Positions 9,897 to 19,955 are shown, counted from the stretch's first letter. The stretch is DNA of 64,000 nt from Vanessa cardui (GCF_905220365.1 NC_061146.1:8993538-9057537); one strand, 5' to 3'. The notes: a model not told the origin generated them from the sequence alone. A program made the numbers and translations.

Positions 9897-11608
9897 GACC
9901 GGGAGATGATAATGACAAAATATTTGGTCATTTGTACCAGTATGGCGGTTCCTCAGGGGTCTAATTACGTAAAGGCAAAAAGGAAAATGATGGTCAAATC
10001 GCTCGCACCGACGGCCCAATCGCGTGGGCATTAATCGAATGCGTAAGAAAAATAACGAGTGCCGAACGATTTGTTCCATAAAAATGCTTGTATTTTCAAA
10101 TAGTCGAAAAAAAAGTAGTAGGTGGTAGCGTAATGCCATACTTCTCAAGTGTGGCTTACAGCCCGCCATACCGACGCCAATACGTTAATTTTAATAAAAA
10201 AATTCAACCATTTGTACAAGGCTAATTTTTGGATAGCATATCATCGTCAAGTAGCCATTCACAGAAATCACCTTGCCATACTTTTCCGACAGTTCCCAAT
10301 GGCCGCCATACCACTGCAAAGGAGTAATGTTTTTTTTTTCGCCAAACGACTTGTACCACCTTGAAACTTTTTTTAACAGTTCCCTGTATGGTCATAATTA
10401 GAAGTCTGATAATGCCATACCAGTGGAAGGCGGCGAATGTGAACAATATTTTTTCAAAATCCTAAGATTTTATTCGTAATTCGAACAATTTGTACCAGTA
10501 TGGCACTAATTTTTCCTGTAAGTTTGAGGTTTAACGAATATAAATACAAAGTTTCAAACACCTAGGTGGCGGCAATCGTGACTTATAAGCAGATGTTATG
10601 TTGTATAATATGGTTATAGTATGGGATTATTTTTTTAGGTTAAATTTTATCCAAATTAACCTAATACGATGATGCCATACTGTAACAAATGATTTTATGT
10701 CTTGTACCTTAAAAACATGTCGAAAGATAAAAACCTGATCTTTGATGAAGTATGGCGCCACTTTTTCCCTCTACTACAAGTATGGCAAATATAATAATGG
10801 TCACATCGTGTCGTATAATTTCCATAAATCTAAATGCCATACTGGTACAAATCATCAAATTTTGTTTTTCTTTTTCACCTTTTAGCTCAAGTTTGACAGT
10901 CATTGACCTCATGTTTACAAAATGTAATATTTTTTTTCACGTACAATTGCATCCAAATTACGAGAATATAATGATGCCATGATGTAAAAAGTGATTTTAC
11001 GTGTTTTACAGTCGTATTTTAAAAAGGGGTTAAATAAATAAGTATTCCAAGTTTGGCAGCACTTTTTCCCCCCACTAGAAGTATGGGAAAAATAATAACG
11101 GTCACATTTTGCCAATTACTTTCCAAAAATTCAAATGCAATACTGGTACAAATCGTTTGGCGAAAGAAAAAAAAATTACTCCTTTGCAGTGGTATGGCGG
11201 CCATTGGTAACTCTCGGAAAAGTATGGCAAGGTGATTTTCGTGAATGGCTACTTGACGATGATTAGCTATCCAAAAATTAACCTGGTACAAATGGTTGAA
11301 TTTTTTATTAAAATTAACGTATTCGCGTCGGTATGGCGGGCTGTAAGCCACACTTGAGAAGTATGGCATTACGCTACCGCCTACTTCTTTTTTTTCGACT
11401 ATCTGAAAACTCAAGCATTTTTGTGGAACAAATCGTTCGACACTCGTTATATTTCTTACGCATTCGATTAATGCCCACGCGATTGGGCCGCCGGTGCGAG
11501 CGCTATGACTATCATTTTCCTTTTTGCCTTTACGTAATTAGACCCCTGAAGAATCGCCATACTGGTACAAATGACCAAATATTTTGTCATTATCATCTCC
11601 CGGTCTAA
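9897..11608. mobile_element. Foldback element F with GTATGGC motif clusters
   Basis: Two inverted arms of about 475 bp (9897-10370 and 11139-11608), by eye about 90% identical or better, enclose a 770-bp centre. The ends are GACCGGGAGATGATAATGAC and its complement. The centre holds a diverged direct repeat with a 302-bp period (from about 10649 and 10951). At least 15 exact GTATGGC/GCCATAC motifs are spread over both arms and the centre, often paired with TTTGTACCA/TGGTACAAA. ORFs of 60-131 codons recur because the arms are duplicated; none shows a known domain. No clear target duplication was found. Confidence 0.65.
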
Positions 11609-12189
11609 AATATATATAGGTTATTTTTTGGAAAGAGTTCCAGTTACAGCTCCAATTCTAGAAGTTGGTAGCGTTAAAACTTTTAGCTTATAATTATTTG
11701 TCAATATTTGGCCAACATTGTCCATGTGTTTTACTTGCCATCGATCTTCAAGCGATCCATACCTTTTACGTACACCGTCGACATAATTATATATGGTCGT
11801 TGTAGGTACTTACGCCTTTTTTAAAGATAAATGTGAATTCAGGAAAACATACATAAAAAAGACTTCAAAATTAAATTGGACCAAATGGGAGGTATAGACT
11901 ACAGGCCCATGTCCAAAAAATGGATGGGTCATATGAACCACCAGGTGACGTATATAGAACGATATAAGAGCATAAAATAATAAGATTCAGCTCTATGCCG
12001 TCACTTGTAAGCTGTCCAACTGAGTGCTGGTGAGAATTCAAAAGCGCAGGTAGAGTGAGTACCTTTTGGGTCATATATTTTTGTACCGCATTTTTACCAT
12101 CGGTAAATCCATAAAAAATAATAAGATAAATAATAATAAGGCCTGTAGTCTAGTAGACCTATACAAAAGAATTTTCGTTTTTTTTAAAA
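11609..12189. other. Unassigned intronic DNA
   Basis: Nothing recognised apart from scattered A+T runs. Confidence 0.45.
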
Positions 12190-12436
12190 AACAACAAGGG
12201 CTAGAAACTCTATTCCGTTTGAGGAGAAGGTTTGGAACATATTCCACCAAGTTGTTCCATTGTGGATCGGTTGTATACACATATGGCAGAAATTCGACAC
12301 ATGCAGGTTTCACGATGTTTTCCTTCACCGGCGAACCCGAGATGACTTATAAACACAAATTAAGCACATGAATGTTCGTGCTTGCCAGGTTTTGAACTCA
12401 CAATCATCGGTTAAGATGCACGCGTTCTAACTAGGT
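12190..12436 (-). mobile_element. Family A SINE, diverged
   Basis: Missing the CCCACTGCTGGG block. It retains GAGGAGAAGGTTTGGAACAT, CACGATGTTTTCCTTCACCG and CAATCATCGGTTAAGATGCA. Confidence 0.75.
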
Positions 12437-12754
12437 CAGAGTTAAAAAACAACATACAAGATTAATAATAATTATATAGATCAGCTCAATGCTAATTACA
12501 AACACATTAACAAATGAGTTTTCGAAATCCAAGAGTTCTAATCATTTTAATTTTAGTGTTTAACTTTTAAGTACTAAAATATAGTGCCTAGGTCAATTAT
12601 CCTTCGATATGGAATCCATCACGGACAGCTGTGTCGCTCTTGTGACGAGTTACACAATCAATCAAATAAGTTTGAAGCGTTGTTGACTTTAATTGAAAAA
12701 AATATATGTTATTTCGTAAAATAAATTGGTATTTGAAATCATCTATATGAATAT

Positions 12755-12870
12755 TTTAAGTAATTCCGTCTGTCTGTCGGTTATGGGTTAGTTGTCTCTT
12801 TCACGGCTGAATGACTGAACCGAATTTGATTAAATTTTAGGAAAGTATACAGACTTTTTTATGCCTAACA
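12755..12870 (+). mobile_element. Repeat with GTCY-type microsatellite
   Basis: CCGTCTGTCTGTCGG is followed by a TTTCACGGCTGAATGACTG block and CCGAATTTGATTAAATTTTA. The same arrangement is at 62285-62460. It resembles lepidopteran MITEs that carry GTCY microsatellites; that family match is recalled. Confidence 0.45.
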
Positions 12871-12875
12871 CCTGA

Positions 12876-13140
12876 TTAATTTTTTTTATGGTATAGGTTG
12901 GCGGACTACAATATGGGCCACCTGATGGTAAGTGGTCACCCATAGACAATGACGCTGTAAGAAATATTAACTATTCCTTACATCGTCAATGCGCCACCAA
13001 CCTTGGGAACTAAGATGCTTTGTCCCTTGTGCCTGTAGTTACACTGGCTCACTCACCCTCCAAACAGGAACACAACAATACTGCGTATTGTTGTTTAGCG
13101 TTAGAATATCTGATGATTGGTTGGTTCCTACCCAGGCGAG
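12876..13140 (-). mobile_element. Family B SINE-like repeat
   Basis: Starts TTATGGTATAGGTTGGCGGA and continues through AAGAAATATTAACTATTCC to GGTTCCTACCCAGGCGAG. The last part (CTTGCACAAAGCC) is missing. Confidence 0.8.
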
Positions 13141-13287
13141 TACGTCGTAATTATCTCAATTGATTAATCTAAAATTTCCTTCAAGATATTAATAAGTGAG
13201 GTTAACTCAATACAAGATAATTGCATATTTGCACAATGTATATTTATGTATTTTATATTATGTATAACATCGATTTAATTAATTCAC

Positions 13288-13325
13288 TGTATTATTATAT
13301 ATATATATATATATATATAATACAG
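13288..13325. repeat. (TA)n microsatellite
   Basis: About 13 TA units. A second TATATATATA run follows the SINE at 13618, so the SINE inserted into this microsatellite. Confidence 0.8.
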
Positions 13326-13615
13326 CAGAGATGGCCCAGTGGTTAGAACGCGTGCATCTTAACCGATGATTGCGGGTTCAAACCCAGGCAAGCACCGCTG
13401 ATTCATGTGCTTAATTTGTCTATATAATTCATCTCGTGCTCAGCGGTGAAGGAAAACATCGTGAGGAAACCTGCATGTGACAAATTTCATACAAATTCTG
13501 CCACATGTGTATTCCACCAACCCGCATTGGAACAGCGTGGTGGAATATGTTCCAAACCTTCTCCTTAAAGGGAGAGGAGGTCTTTAGCCCAGCAGTGGGA
13601 ATTTACAGGCTGTTA
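13326..13615 (+). mobile_element. Family A tRNA-derived SINE, near complete
   Basis: Forward copy. The 5' head has a box A-like TGGCCCAGTGGTTAGAA and a box B-like GGTTCAAACCC about 43 bp later, the internal RNA polymerase III promoter of tRNA genes. The body contains CAGCGGTGAAGGAAAACATC and CCACATGTGTATTCCACC, and the 3' end contains CTTTAGCCCAGCAGTGGG and TTACAGGCTGTTAC. SINEs like this are non-coding and rely on LINE enzymes. The structure matches the nymphalid Metulj type, but that name is from memory. Confidence 0.88.
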
Positions 13616-13639
13616 CTTTTATATATATATAGGGGTCTA

Positions 13640-13803
13640 TAGGTATGTATATATTTTAATTTTTTCTATAACTTCTGTGCACACCCTACTGACTTCTCTC
13701 CTGCACTATTCTGGGTTGGCTGGCAGAAAATGCTGTAATAGCCTTAAGTCCGCCCTTTGTACATGTTTGATCTGTGCAATAAAGAATAATAAAAAAAAAA
13801 AAG
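13640..13803 (+). mobile_element. LINE-like 3' end with poly-A
   Basis: Contains GGGTTGGCTGGCAGAAAATG, AAGTCCGCC, GTGCAATAAAGAATAAT and a 12-A tail. This is a 3' UTR with an AATAAA signal copied from RNA. No ORF is left. Confidence 0.5.
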
Positions 13804-13937
13804 ATTATGTAGATGGTAGGTATAAGAGCCTTATAAGTGACTGGTAATGATAATAATAGGTACGACTGGTTGACGCACGCGGCTTCGCTCACGTTGTAGC
13901 ATCTGGCCGTTGGATTTGAGGCATAAAATACCTAGCT

Positions 13938-14165
13938 AAATCAAAATAAACTTTATTCAAGTCATTTTACAATTAAGTGAAGCTACCACCGATTCGGAAA
14001 AAAGATTCTATCGAGAGGAAGCGGCAAGAAACTCAGTAGTTACTCTTTTTAACATTTAAAAAATACAAAGTCAAGTTATTTAAATACAATTATTTTAATT
14101 AATATATCCTGCTTGGAATTCAATAGGTATTAACTCCACGCTTTTTTATCATCTATAATACATAC
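13938..14165 (-). mobile_element. Family D LINE 3' end
   Basis: Same blocks as 3898-4170, with a small deletion between CAAGT and CATTTTACAATTAAG. Confidence 0.7.
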
Positions 14166-14235
14166 AATGATTATCACTGATTTTATCAAAGTGATCAATG
14201 CCACTGTGAATATACATAATATTTTTTTATATATA

Positions 14236-14480
14236 TACTATACAAATTATCAATATTTATTTATTATGTGAATATGATCTTTACACAAACGTAATAACTT
14301 GTAATATCATATGAACTAATATACTCGTCAATTTGACACCTCGATTTACATGCACTTGCTTTTTCTGGTTGAACTGACGCGAGAATCTATAGTGACGAAT
14401 AGAGTCAAATAGAGTACAAATCGGCAGTAATCGGTTTTATTAAATTTGCAGATGCGACACCTAAGTTGTGTCTTACTATG
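14236..14480 (-). mobile_element. MITE family K, truncated
   Basis: Reverse copy lacking one end. The surviving terminus is CACCTAAGTTGTGTCTTACTA. Confidence 0.6.
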
Positions 14481-14956
14481 CGCTTCTCTGTATGAACAGG
14501 TCTATGGCTTAATTATTTACTAAAATCGCTTGATTTGACCACTGAATTTTTTGTAATCCTTCTCTATTCAAGCCGGCAGTGGCTTAAAAAATCATTACAT
14601 AATATATTAATTTATAATATCCTGTAAGCTCGATCGTTACACACTAATGCACGCTACTATATGCGATTATATCTATGGCGTAATTATTTAATTTAATCAG
14701 TTGAATTGATCTTTGAATTTTTTGTTTTCCTTCCTTTCAAGTCGGTTGTGGCTTAAAAATCATTGCTAATATTTTTTATATATTTTTATAATAACGTATT
14801 GAAGACACTTGATTAATGTATGTTATACAATTTTATGAATAAAGTCGTGATATACGATGTTTTCACCGTTTTAAAATAATGAAACGCATTTTGTTTTTTA
14901 TTTAGGTGAACGAGAATTAGTATTTCAATTATTGATTATTTTTGGACTGTATAGAC
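14481..14956. other. Unassigned DNA with a degenerate direct repeat
   Basis: About 14500-14610 and 14668-14765 share TCTATGG.TTAATTATTTA, TTGAATTTTTTG and GTGGCTTAAAAATCATT. The unit is about 100 bp and clearly diverged. Confidence 0.5.
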
Positions 14957-15264
14957 AACAACAACAGCCTGTAAATATCCCACTGCTGCTTTAAGGCCTC
15001 CTCTCCCTTTAAGGATAAGATTCGGGATATATTCCACCAGGCTGTTCCAATGCGGGGTGGAATATAAATGTGGCATTTTTTTTAAATTAGACGCATGCCG
15101 GTTTCCTCAAGATGTTTTCCTTCACCACCGAGCACGAGATGAATTAAGCAAACTCAAATTAAGCACATGAATATTCATTGGTGTTTGCCTGATTTTGAAC
15201 CTGCAATCATCGGTTAGGTTGCACGCGTTAACGCTAACCACTAACAACTGGGCGATGTTGTCTC
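14957..15264 (-). mobile_element. Family A SINE, diverged
   Basis: CAACAACAACAG tail, full body and a degraded head (CACTAACAACTGGGCGATG). It lies only about 140 bp upstream of the terminal lipase exon. Confidence 0.82.
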
Positions 15265-15406
15265 TTAATTATTATAATTGGACTATTATAGACAAAAGTC
15301 TATTATAATTAATTGTGACACATAAAAAAGTAACTAGAATAAAATAATTGATAATCCTGTCTTTTTCAAATTTATGATGAGTATAAAAATGTATAATTTG
15401 TTTCAG

Positions 15407-16076
15407 ATCAGTCCGTTTAACAAGATTCATCGGTAAGAAAGTTGGAGAATTTCTGGTGAAACTTACCGAACACGGCCTGACCGCTGAAAACCTTGAATTA
15501 GTAGGCGCAAGTCTTGGCGCTCACGTGTCCTCCCACGCTGCAAAATACTTCTACGCTGCGACAGGAAAGAAGATATCAAGAATAACTGGATTAGACCCAG
15601 CCGGTCCCTGCTACAGAGCGTTACCAAGAGAAGAGAGACTAGATTCTTCTGACGCTGAAAGAGTAGATGTTATCCATACAAATATTGATGGTTTCGGTAT
15701 AGCTGAACGACTAGGTCATATAGATTTCTACGCGAATGGCGGTGAGTTTCAACCTAGTGACATACCGTACATACCTTGTCTAGTTATATGCAGCCATATC
15801 AGAGCAATTTTCTATTGGTGGCAAGCGTTGGAACATCCTAAAAAGTTCATTGGCATGGAATGCGACTCCGTCCAAAATGCAAGACTAGGGAAATGTAACA
15901 ATACTGTCACTAATTATTTAGGTGCCGCTGCGGATTTCTCTAAGCCCGGAATATATTTTCTACCAACGCATAACGAATTTCCTTACTACAGAGGCAAGGA
16001 TGGTTTGAAGAAGGAAAATGATATATTTCAATCAATTTTACGAAAGATTAATGCGGATGATGAATTTGATGTCTAG
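15407..16076 (+). CDS. Pancreatic-lipase-like protein, terminal exon
   Basis: Terminal exon, one leading nucleotide plus 222 codons and TAG. The acceptor TTTGTTTCAG ends at 15406. Residues are counted from the GTG at 15456. The nucleophile elbow G-A-S-L-G has Ser19 (codon 15510-15512), Asp47 lies in GLDPAGP, and His114 lies in CSH, giving a complete Ser-Asp-His triad. The segment between GHIDFYANGG and the CSH is short, without the long cysteine-bounded lid of mammalian pancreatic lipase. This points to a lipase/phospholipase A1-like insect enzyme acting outside the cell, probably in gut or haemolymph. The C-terminus includes FLPTHNEFPYYRGK; there is no PLAT domain. No frameshift is seen, and the substrate cannot be read from sequence. 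Confidence 0.93.
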
Positions 16077-16189
16077 TAAGCTGAGCAGCTTAAATTACGT
16101 TTAAATGTTTACTTATTTCTGTAAGTACAAATTATTTGTATGTGGTATCTGCAATTGAATTAACTATCTAGGTTCATAATTAGTGTAAG
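16077..16189 (+). other. Lipase 3' flank / probable 3' UTR
   Basis: No canonical AATAAA before the MITE at 16190. The first AATAAA downstream is at 16606, so the message may run through the MITE or use a variant signal. Confidence 0.4.
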
Positions 16190-16517
16190 GTACAGTACAA
16201 CACAACTTACATGTGGCATGTGGATTACTGTCGATTTACACAACCAATAGAAACAGCTCCCTATCGCGCCATTCGACGGTATTCGTCGCTATAGATTATC
16301 GCGTCAGTTCAACCCGAGAAAGCAAGTGCATGTAAATCGACGCGTCAAATTGACGAATATATCAGGTCATATGACATTACAAGTTATTATACGTTTGAGT
16401 AAAGATCATATTCACATAAGAAACAAATATTGATAATTTGGGATAGCGCACTTAATTCGGATGTGATCGATTTTACTAATTTTGCCGATGCTATATCTAA
16501 ATTGTGTCGTACTATAT
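16190..16517. mobile_element. MITE family K, complete copy
   Basis: Ends ACAGTACAACACAACTTACA and AAATTGTGTCGTACTATA. The interior matches 8742-9098 closely. It lies just behind the lipase stop codon. Confidence 0.75.
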
Positions 16518-16673
16518 TATGTTTTGTGACATCATTTCAGTCAAAGAAATGTTATTTAGAATAACAATTTATTAGCCAATTGCAACTACAAGATAATGAA
16601 ATACAAATAAACTATATTTGACGTCGAATTGACGTTTTCATTGGCCGAGAGCTATGGAATTTTGACAATTCAC

Positions 16674-16712
16674 TATATAAATGCAACTTCGGAAGTATAG
16701 TTACAGTGGATA
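16674..16712 (+). promoter_or_regulatory. Possible TATA/Inr core promoter
   Basis: TATATAAA at 674-681 is followed 30 bp later by TTACAGTG (701-708), close to the arthropod initiator TCAGT. The spacing is right for RNA polymerase II. The first ATG downstream (16745) runs into a stop after four codons, so no product can be assigned. It could be a promoter of a lost lipase duplicate or a chance match. Confidence 0.3.
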
Positions 16713-16957
16713 CCTGAAGTTAAGTGAAATAGTGTTGTATTATAAATGAAGATATTTTAGCTACATATCAGCTTGATCACTAAAACTGGTGGTGACGATG
16801 TATTATGACAAGGGGGGGAAGAGATACATATATAAAATGGAAACTGTAGAATATTGTGATAATTCTGTTGGTATATCTTAAAACTAAACTAATAATAAGA
16901 TTATGAGTTGTGTAGTCATATTAACTTCATTAAGTTTAAAAATGCTGTATAACTATG

Positions 16958-17162
16958 TACAGTCGGGGTAAGAAAAGGTTCGTCACCTTAAGATCTGTTT
17001 TCGTGTGCTCAGTATGAGCGATAATCTGCTTTACCGATCGAGAATGACATATTGCGTTGCAATGATTTTATGTTCAGATTCAAAAGGCACTAAGAGCTTA
17101 AGACTTGATGAAGGAATGAATTTGAAAACTGACGAAGGTTTTCTTACTCTGACTACATTGTA
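16958..17162. mobile_element. MITE family N (Tc1/mariner-like ends)
   Basis: Left end TACAGTCGGGGTAAGAAAAG and right end TTTTCTTACTCTGACTACA are imperfect inverted repeats next to TA. The interior contains CTTTACCGATCGAGAATGAC and CATATTGCGTTGCAATGA. A second copy is at 23765-24223 and a partial one at 36168-36305. The ORF at 17005-17226 runs out of the element and is not considered real. Confidence 0.65.
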
Positions 17163-17718
17163 CGGCATTCTTATAAGTGTTCCTGTCCCTTTTTGCTACG
17201 TGGGATTGAAAAAGGATAGCGAGTAATACGTAATTAGCTTAGTGGAATCATTGGCATATATTTTTAATCTGTGATATGAATATAATTAAACATGGCCAAT
17301 TACTTTACTAAAAGAATAATCGTAGGAGAAAAATAAATAACATTAAAGTTAGCAATAAACAATTTACTTACATATATGGAAAACATAAAGTGCAATATAT
17401 TATTAATACTGTTAAATAATTAAACAGTACATTTTTGTCATGTAAGTTACAAATAACATAAAATACAGCTATAGTAAAGTGTTGTTTTTATTTTCACCCA
17501 GCATGTGTAGGTTTCCTTACGATGCACGATGTGAGGAAATCTACAACAATTCAGTAAGCTTCTGAATCGCGCTTGCGTTTGGTTCTACCGAATATATATA
17601 GGGTCTCGACAGTGTGTAATGTTGACATCTTTAGCTGCGCTGCAGAACTATCTGCAGTTTTAATATCTATAGTTGACCTCGAAAACTTTTCAGGATATCG
17701 ATTGTATAGTAGTATCGA
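17163..17718. other. Unassigned intergenic DNA
   Basis: A+T-rich, no gene or repeat recognised. Confidence 0.45.
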
Positions 17719-17786
17719 GTTTTTTTTTATGATATAGTTTGGCGGACGAGCATATGGGCTACCTGATGGTAAGTGGTCACACATGT
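17719..17786 (-). mobile_element. Family B fragment
   Basis: Only the 3' end remains: TTATGATATAGTTTGGCGGA through GGTAAGTGGTCAC. Confidence 0.6.
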
Positions 17787-18167
17787 CAGAAAATATAGTT
17801 AAGTAACACTGATAATTTTAAAAGTTTCTCATGTAATGTCGTAATTTTTTTAATTTTTATCGCGTACATTGTAAACGCTGTCCGACTGAACCCTACTAGA
17901 TAGATCAAAATAATGTAATACAGAATTGTACACCTCAAGAATGTCAACAAAAACGTCCCCGATGGTATATGTCCATCTCTTAAAGATAACCCACAATAAA
18001 CATTTTTTTACCTTTTATTAAAATTTTTAGTAATAATCAGTTGAGATCAGTGAAACTAGCTACCATATTTACCTTCCTTTGACGGCGCATACGAGCATTG
18101 GCTGGAATTTCGAAATACGTTTCTGTCGTTGGTGCATGATTCAAAATAAATCAATAATCACAATCAA
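17787..18167. other. Unassigned intergenic DNA
   Basis: Nothing recognised. Confidence 0.45.
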
Positions 18168-18292
18168 AATAAACTTTATTCAAGTAGGCTTTTACAAGCA
18201 CTTTTGAATCGTCAATTAACAATTAATTGAAGCTACCACCGGTTCGAAAAGTAGATTCTACCGAGAAGAACCGGCAAGAAACTCAGTAGTTA
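18168..18292 (-). mobile_element. Family D LINE 3' end
   Basis: ATCAAAATAAACTTTATTCA, GAATCGTCAATTAACAATTA and ACCGAGAAGAACCGGCAAG are all present and well conserved. Confidence 0.75.
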
Positions 18293-18445
18293 CTTACAGT
18301 CTTCATTAAAAGGCAGCGCAGAATTAGTAATCGATGCACTAGAATTTACTTCCGATATTTATTCAATTGCATGGGACCTTCTGCTTAATCGATACAATAA
18401 TAGTATATTAGACACGTTAAAACAATATTTAATATTCAACCGTTA

Positions 18446-18487
18446 ATTAGAGAGTCTCCTGCACATTGGTGCAGGAGACTCCCTAAT
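18446..18487. other. Strong 19-bp hairpin
   Basis: Arms 18446-18464 and 18469-18487 pair with one mismatch around a 4-nt ATTG loop. The core is AGTCTCCTGCAC/GTGCAGGAGACT. It is too compact for a typical pre-miRNA, and no element boundary is evident. Confidence 0.6.
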
Positions 18488-18522
18488 CTTTCAATAAAGA
18501 AAACTTCAGAAAACTTACACTA

Positions 18523-18595
18523 CCTCGTACATATTAGGGCACTATTAAATATCTTACGTTTCAAATTTTCATTAGAGATAACATAATTACTAGAA
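18523..18595. repeat. 73-bp direct repeat, left copy
   Basis: From CCTCGTACATATTAGGG to AATTACTAGAA, identical to 18902-18974. It abuts the SINE tail. Confidence 0.95.
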
Positions 18596-18901
18596 CAACA
18601 ACAACAACAAAAGCCTGTTAATACCCACTGCTGGGCTAAAGGCCTCCTCTCCCTTTGAGGAGAAGGTTTGAAACATTTCACCACGCTGTTCCAATGCGAG
18701 TTGGTGGAATACACATGTGGCAGAATTTCTATGAAATTTGTCACATGCAGGTTTCCTCACGATGTTTTCCTTCACCGCTGAGCACGAGATGAATTATAAA
18801 GACAAATTAAGCACATATACAGTATATAGTGGTGCTTGCCTGGGTTTGAACCCGCAATCATCGGTTAAGATGCACGCGTTCTTACCACTGGGCCATCTCG
18901 C
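18596..18901 (-). mobile_element. Family A SINE between 73-bp direct repeats
   Basis: CAACAACAACAACAA tail, all body blocks and a head ending CACTGGGCCATCTCG. It sits exactly between two identical 73-bp flanks. Confidence 0.9.
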
Positions 18902-18974
18902 CCTCGTACATATTAGGGCACTATTAAATATCTTACGTTTCAAATTTTCATTAGAGATAACATAATTACTAGAA
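18902..18974. repeat. 73-bp direct repeat, right copy
   Basis: Identical to 18523-18595 by direct reading. It begins right after the SINE head. Confidence 0.95.
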
Positions 18975-19164
18975 ACTTGCGGTTAAATCACAGCACCAAT
19001 TGAATTGAATACATTAACTAACTAATGAGTGATTTGATAATCATGTTTGTGAGAGGAACTGAGAACCGTGGATCAAGTTATTCAGCAAAGCAAGTAGGGA
19101 AGATTCAGATCGATCAGTAAACATTGCGTCCGCTATTACATATATACGAGTATGAATATTAATG

Positions 19165-19460
19165 TAATCACTACATATTATAAAACAAACCGGCTGCGTC
19201 TGTCTGTCTATATGTTCGCCATAACTGCAAAACTACTGAACGGATTTTCATGCAGTTTTCATTAATTGATAGGGGGATTCATAAGGAAGGTTTAGGTATA
19301 TAATTTATTAAGGTTTTTGTGTAAATAAGTTGAAATAGAACGACAATTGTTAAACATGTCGGAAAAAAGCAACAGAAGAATAAAAATGAAAGATAATAAT
19401 TTAAAAAAAAATATATATATATATACCTACGCGTGCGAAGTCGAAACGGGTTGCCAGTAT
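19165..19460 (+). mobile_element. Lep1-like Helitron, diverged
   Basis: 5' block ATTATAAAACAAACCGGCTG, then GTCTGTCTGTCTATATG and AACGGATTTTCATGCAG. The 3' end is GCGTGCGAAGTCGAAACGGG followed by TTGCCAGTA. The interior differs from other copies. Confidence 0.5.
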
Positions 19461-19462
19461 CA

Positions 19463-19727
19463 TTACACAGTATAAAACAAAGTCGCTTACCGCTGTCTGT
19501 CCCTATGTTTGCTTCAATGTTTAAAATTACGCAACGGATTTTGATGCGATTTTTTTTATACATAGAGTGATTTAAGAGGAAGGTTTGTGTGTATAACACA
19601 TGGACAATACAGTAAAGAAACACTGATAATTGTAGAAGTTTCTAATGTGATGTCGTAAATAAACAAATTCTGTAGTATATTTAGCATCAGTATTGCACCC
19701 GTGCGAAGCCGGGGCGGGTCGCTAGTT
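19463..19727 (+). mobile_element. Lep1-like Helitron, complete
   Basis: Runs from ACAGTATAAAACAAAGTCGC to CCCGTGCGAAGCCGGGGCGG and CGCTAGT. It lies directly after another diverged copy, in the same orientation. Confidence 0.7.
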
Positions 19728-19739
19728 ATATATATAAAT

Positions 19740-19955
19740 AAAAATAATAGCATATTCAACATACTTTTTTTCCTTAAGTGAAATGAAATGAAAAATATTA
19801 GACTACTTCAAAATCGATTTACGATTATATAACGTAGTTATAGTTATTGTTATATTTGGAGCCGGTGTCAAAAATTACTAAAATCGGTCCAACCAGTGAA
19901 AAGTTATGAGGTAACAAACATAAAAAAAATACAGACGAATAGATAACCTCCTCTT
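19740..19955. mobile_element. Composite E fragment
   Basis: 19740-19878 is one palindrome arm of E, ending GGAGCCGGTGTCA. 19880-19955 is the opposite terminus in reverse, forming an inverted repeat with the start of copy 2. This is a rearranged head-to-head junction. Confidence 0.55.

Larger units (their letters stand above)
827..15406 (+). other. 14.58-kb lipase intron filled with repeats
   Basis: Starts with GTAAGT (827) and ends with TTTGTTTCAG (15397-15406). It carries six family A SINEs, several B, D and K elements, composite E copy 1 and foldback F. No extra in-frame lipase exon was found, and the exon phases on either side already fit each other. Confidence 0.8.

Noticed and set aside
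9873..11608. ORFs of 60-131 codons repeated on both strands
   Set aside because: The same peptides appear twice because the foldback arms are inverted copies. No known domain, and arms differ without a coding pattern that I can see.
13288..13640. TA runs on both sides of a SINE read as a target duplication
   Set aside because: The insertion is in a TA microsatellite, so the exact duplicated bases cannot be told apart from the repeat.
17005..17226. 73-codon ORF after the lipase gene
   Set aside because: It starts inside MITE N and runs through its terminal repeat into flanking DNA.
18446..18487. Pre-miRNA or transcription terminator
   Set aside because: The hairpin is only about 42 nt, too short for a typical animal pre-miRNA, and intrinsic terminators do not apply to this genome. 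Kept only as a structural observation.
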